A stretch of 64,000 nucleotides of DNA from positions 8,844,501 through 8,908,500 of the forward strand of contig JAILWY010000002.1 of the NCBI GenBank assembly GCA_022113835.1. Direction: 5' to 3'. Within the stretch, counting starts at the first letter, position 1. The number at the start of each line of letters is the position of its first letter. A program made the position numbers and the translations under genes. The DNA comes from Atopsyche davidsoni. Lineage: Eukaryota; Arthropoda; Insecta; Trichoptera; Hydrobiosidae. Shown here piece by piece: positions 59,783 to 64,000 of the stretch. The notes under the pieces were generated by a model, which was not told the DNA's origin, ran no database searches, and worked only from the letters and a program-made list of their open reading frames with translations.

Positions 59783-62700
59783 AAGAATTTTTGGTAAAAG
59801 TATAAGAACAAATAAACGTACTAATTTGTTGTATATTAGTGAGTTAGATATGGGATGATAGTTTTTTTTTTTAATGCAATGACAAACTTCTGTTAACTAT
59901 TACATTTTTTATACTATAATTTACAGATGTAATAACATGGTTTTCATTCACAGTGAAATTATAATTTTATACACACTGCGGATAGAATGAATAGCAACAT
60001 AGATTTTCTGTATCCATTTATCAAACATAAAGCAAGCAGATATAGCAAACAAATCCAAATCCTCGCAGGCTGTAGTTCAATATCCACTACCCCGCAGCCT
60101 AATCCGGGGAGGCATTACCCGGACACGGAATACAAGTTATTATTCATAAATTACCACCAATTGAATAAGGTTAATTGGTATTCAAAGCAGACCCGTACAT
60201 CCCCAGGATCTGCACTGCGGGAGGGTAGGAGCTGTCAAAATATACAGACCGAATCTCAAGTTACTTATTAACTTCAGGTGAGGGTGCATATAGGCCGCGT
60301 AATACAAACTAGCCTACTTGGCGAACAGTAAGTAGGTTAATTGGAACTCTCTAGATGTATTTAAGTGAGTTTATATTCAAATATAATATTTATTTAGTGT
60401 TTTTATTATTCATTTTTTCGTATAAAAAAGGTTCACATGGATAGAAAATAATTAAATCAGATGTTTCTATCCACTGCTAAATATTTACCTTCCCATGTAT
60501 TAATGTATTTGGGATAAGGGCAATGACGCTTGCTAGGCACGAATATAGACATAGAAAAGCTATATCAAAGTATTAATTAATCACTATGCTAGACTTTGTA
60601 ACGTTTTCTGTGTTAACAAATAAAAGAAAATTCAAAATATCACTTTTCAGGCACATCATAAAAACATTATTTGCGTTTTGTTTTTCTGTAATCATACATA
60701 CTATTTTTAATGAATGAAAAATAATAGTTATTTTTATTAACAGCTTCGTTAGTATATTTTCATAAACAAATATCTTTTTATTAACAGCCAGTTCAATTTT
60801 TTTTTTAAAGCAGGATTTTCTAACGATTTTTAAATATTGCCTTAAAAAACCTACTGAAGAAATTTCAGGATTTTTGAGTAATTGTGTACTATTTCTCTTA
60901 GCATCATCTTTTATCAAAGAAATTATAATGATACATAGATGACCAATCCTTTGTAAGGAGCAGCAACAATTATGATTGTACACAGTAATAATTAACATGC
61001 AAACACTCGTACGTATAGCATTATTTATGACGTAAACTATAATCACGGCTATTCTATATTAGTAAAATTCGTGTAATTAAAGCAGATGAAAAAACAAATG
61101 TCAGTCAGACAAATGGATCTGACATTGATAAATTAAACTATTAGATAAGTTCTATCGTTGATTTTTGATTGAATCATTAAATATTTAAGATTTATATAAA
61201 AGAGCACAGCTTTCACCTAAACTACCCTTCTGCTAAATAATGTGTACAGAGTGCTCTACATTTAGTAAGCGAGCTGCAGATATTTCATCCCCGAATGCAC
61301 TTACTTCCTAACCCAGAGCTACTACTACACGGCCCACGGTATAGATTATCGCAGGTAGCCGAAACCATTAGGAGGTTCGGACTGCATTGTACTGAATACA
61401 GGTAGATGCATCGCACTGTTTAAATGTTGACCACTACACACCCATTATTTTAGCTAATTTGGACAAATAGTTCACGTCGTTAGTCAAATACAGTGACTTG
61501 TTCTTGCTAGTATAATTAAGGATTATTAATGTATTTTAAAAAAAAATTAAAGCTTCTAAATATTTTTTATTCCGATATTTTACCGTGATGATTTGTAAGA
61601 GGCTTCATTACGCAAATCCCAAGGGTTAATTATGTTTTCAATAAATGTCTTTCTTCAATAAATTATATTATATAAATATTCTTAATTGAATTTAATGATA
61701 ATCTAAGTTTTTGGTATTCACCATTATCACCTGAATAATAATGAAATTAAATGAATATATATTTAAAGTGACAGTTCAAATGAGAGCAGATTTATGTGTG
61801 TTGATGTTATATATTATATTCAAATACACAGCTTATATCGTGTACTGAATATATTGTAAAGAAGTACCAAAAGCAATAGGTTGTGAAAACCAATGATACA
61901 TCATAAATTTATCCAGAATTTAATTTAGACATTTGCCCATAGTACATTGCAAGTGTGCTATTTTAAAACCTTTCTTAGAAACCTAAATCAATATGATTAC
62001 AAATTTATAAAATTCATTATTTTTTTATTTTGTAAAATATATTTTTAAAAAAAAAGATTATTTTCAAACATTTTTTTAGATATTTTTTTTTATTATCTGA
62101 GTATATTTTATCTCTCATTAAACATGAGGGGTGGTCGTGGGGGATGCTCCGATACCGGGAGACGTGGTTCGGTTGGCGCAGCATAATGCTGCCCGCCCCG
62201 GTGGAGCTGCGCTATTCCCCAAAGTACTATTTTTAATTAGAGAATCGCCAGGGAAATCGCATCGCAACGCATCGGCCATGAGCGACAGCCCCACGTGAAA
62301 TGTCTTCCGCTAAAAATACATCGTGTCTATTAATATTTTCTTACTCTGACCACTAAGCAAGCATTATCTCACAATTCAAATGAATAATAATAAATTATTA
62401 AAAAAAAAAAAATTGACATTCATGTTTCTAACACCCTGTATCTGTTTAAGGCTAATCGATGGTATTACAAAGCATTATATATTTTAAACGCCTTCTTGCT
62501 GCCTTTTTTAAGCTTTGATATACACAAAACATATTTTTTTATTAAATTGCACATAAATAGTAATCAATATTTAAATTAAAACTACGAAAAGCCATATAGC
62601 TAAAAGATAACAACGCGTTTCTACAGGCTGTCTGACAAAGGCCTCAAGTATGTGAGGATATTCATATTAGTAGTCAAATATTAATTTATTTGTATTTTTG

Positions 62701-64000
62701 AGATAAAGTTAGAAATAAAAGGAAACCTTAATATCATGTGAATACAATCGTGACCTATACAATCTGTAATTCTGTGGGCAGAAGGTCACATCAAATTTTG
62801 TTTACCGTAATATTAAATTGAGGCAGCACACGTCTGAAAGACTTCACTTTTGTTTCTTGTATCCAGATTTCTTGGATTTATTTCTTACGAATTTCGGCAA
62901 AGTTTAAAAGGTCACCTACCCCTGACATTTAACATGTTGGAAATAATTAAAGCATATGCCTTTACGTTATACGCAAAAACATGCTATTAACCACTCAATA
63001 TTTTCGCTCTTCATTTAGACAAATTTAATTTTAAAAATGATGTTCAAAATCTACATATATTATACATGATGAACACATCTACCGATAGTACGTCGAACAT
63101 TGTGTAAGACTGTATTTTTGATATATATTGTATCTTTATTCTACAGGTTGTTGAAGAGGTGGGTAGGCAATCAGTGAGCAACGTTGTTTAGTTTCAACGT
63201 CTCTGGAATGCGTCAACTTTTACACAAGCAAATAACACTTACATGTAATTGACGGGTTTTCATTTTCTTTGAACATGAAAACATTTAATAACTTTTACAT
63301 AACTGAAAGGAACTGGAAATTCTGAAAGCAGTCATGCCACCACGCGACAGTTCAGTCTAATCACAAACCTTGCCGAAACTAAAGTTCTTTGAGTAAATCT
63401 TTACATCAAATAGCATAAATATAAATTGACTTTGAATATTCCGAGATTTCTAAAAATTATTTTATGTTAATAATCTAAATAAATTGATTATTTGTGTCGT
63501 TAGTAAATATTTTTATGAGTGTATATTAGTTTTATTAGTAAACTTATTTTAAACAAACATGAACACGTCGAGATATCCATAAATGTATTATTAACATATT
63601 CTATCCAATTACCTAGTCAAGTCACTAATTCAAATTATTTGATCACGCATATAAATAGTAAACATGTAACGTGCAGCATAAAATTAACAGTAATGTTATT
63701 GCAAGCTTCTACACTTCGTTAACTCGATAAGAACTACCCTAGAAGAAAGCTCCTAACAGCGCACAATAGAAGAGTCTTATAAATTTCTTCAAGAATTCGT
63801 TACAAGGATTTTCTATTCATCCTCAGATATAGAAAGAATAATTGATTTCAGGGATTCCCCGCATTCTATAAGCCTGATTGTATCGGCTCCTTCATAAAAA
63901 TAACTTCCATAATTGGATTGATGCCTGTTTGCTTTCTATACAATAACTTGCCTCAAATCTTCTCCCTTATAATGATTGATGCCGGTGCTGATATATGAAA
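59783..64000. other. Non-coding DNA to window end
   Basis: Mostly AT-rich. One GC-rich patch at about 62130-62300 has no repeat or coding signature. The longest open frame of the window, 157 codons on the minus strand at 60573-61046, is very AT-rich with no recognised domain, so it is not called a gene. No exon continuing the sidestep-like protein was found. Confidence 0.4.

Noticed and set aside
60573..61046. Longest open frame, 157 codons, minus strand
   Set aside because: Very AT-rich, rich in I/K/N/L, no recognisable domain, no splice or promoter context. Such frames arise by chance in AT-rich DNA.

Overview
This window is eukaryotic nuclear DNA, most likely from an insect or another arthropod. 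It is strongly AT-rich with scattered GC/CpG-richer islands. It holds only two convincing coding exons, both on the + strand, with proper AG/GT splice borders. They encode consecutive immunoglobulin-domain halves of a sidestep (Side)-like cell-adhesion protein. The species and the exact side paralogue cannot be fixed from the sequence alone. I see no rRNA, CRISPR, operon or other prokaryotic feature.

Layout: 1-12074 is intron or upstream DNA. Exon A is at 12075-12225 and exon B at 48974-49104, separated by a phase-1 intron of about 36.7 kb. Joining them recreates a tyrosine codon across the junction (..NVV-Y-PPVV..), which is strong internal evidence that they are adjacent exons of one transcript. 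From 49105 to 64000 I find no further exon. Exon B is followed by a good donor, so the gene continues rightwards, probably beyond the window.

The non-coding space is full of DNA-transposon relics, several with exact ends and target-site duplications (TSDs). There are three hAT-type non-autonomous elements with 8-bp TSDs (12523-12945, 45216-45725, 54310-54686). There is a deleted mariner with a broken transposase core (13497-14127), a deleted pogo/Tigger element (39726-40539), a fragment of another mariner-like element (40867-41051), and a 188-bp MITE nested inside another repeat (44394-44581). A 31-bp inverted-repeat element lies at 36124-36290, and a diverged dispersed repeat occurs in inverted orientation at 26.1-26.5 kb and 53.0-53.3 kb.

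The most interesting component is a family of about 11 palindromic (foldback) elements spread over the window. Their arms carry tRNA-like sequence. The best copy (minus strand, 32614 to 32542) has exactly 73 positions that lay out on the standard tRNA numbering: a 6/7 acceptor stem, a perfect D stem, a perfect T arm, and A-box and B-box matches. The anticodon stem is weak and position 33 is A instead of the invariant U. In the complete element at 58129-58638 the two tRNA-like units sit in inverted orientation, so both internal promoters would fire outwards. Two subfamilies share the tRNA and internal core but have unrelated outer ends. This looks like a tRNA-derived inverted-repeat or SINE/MITE hybrid and is the best candidate for something undescribed.
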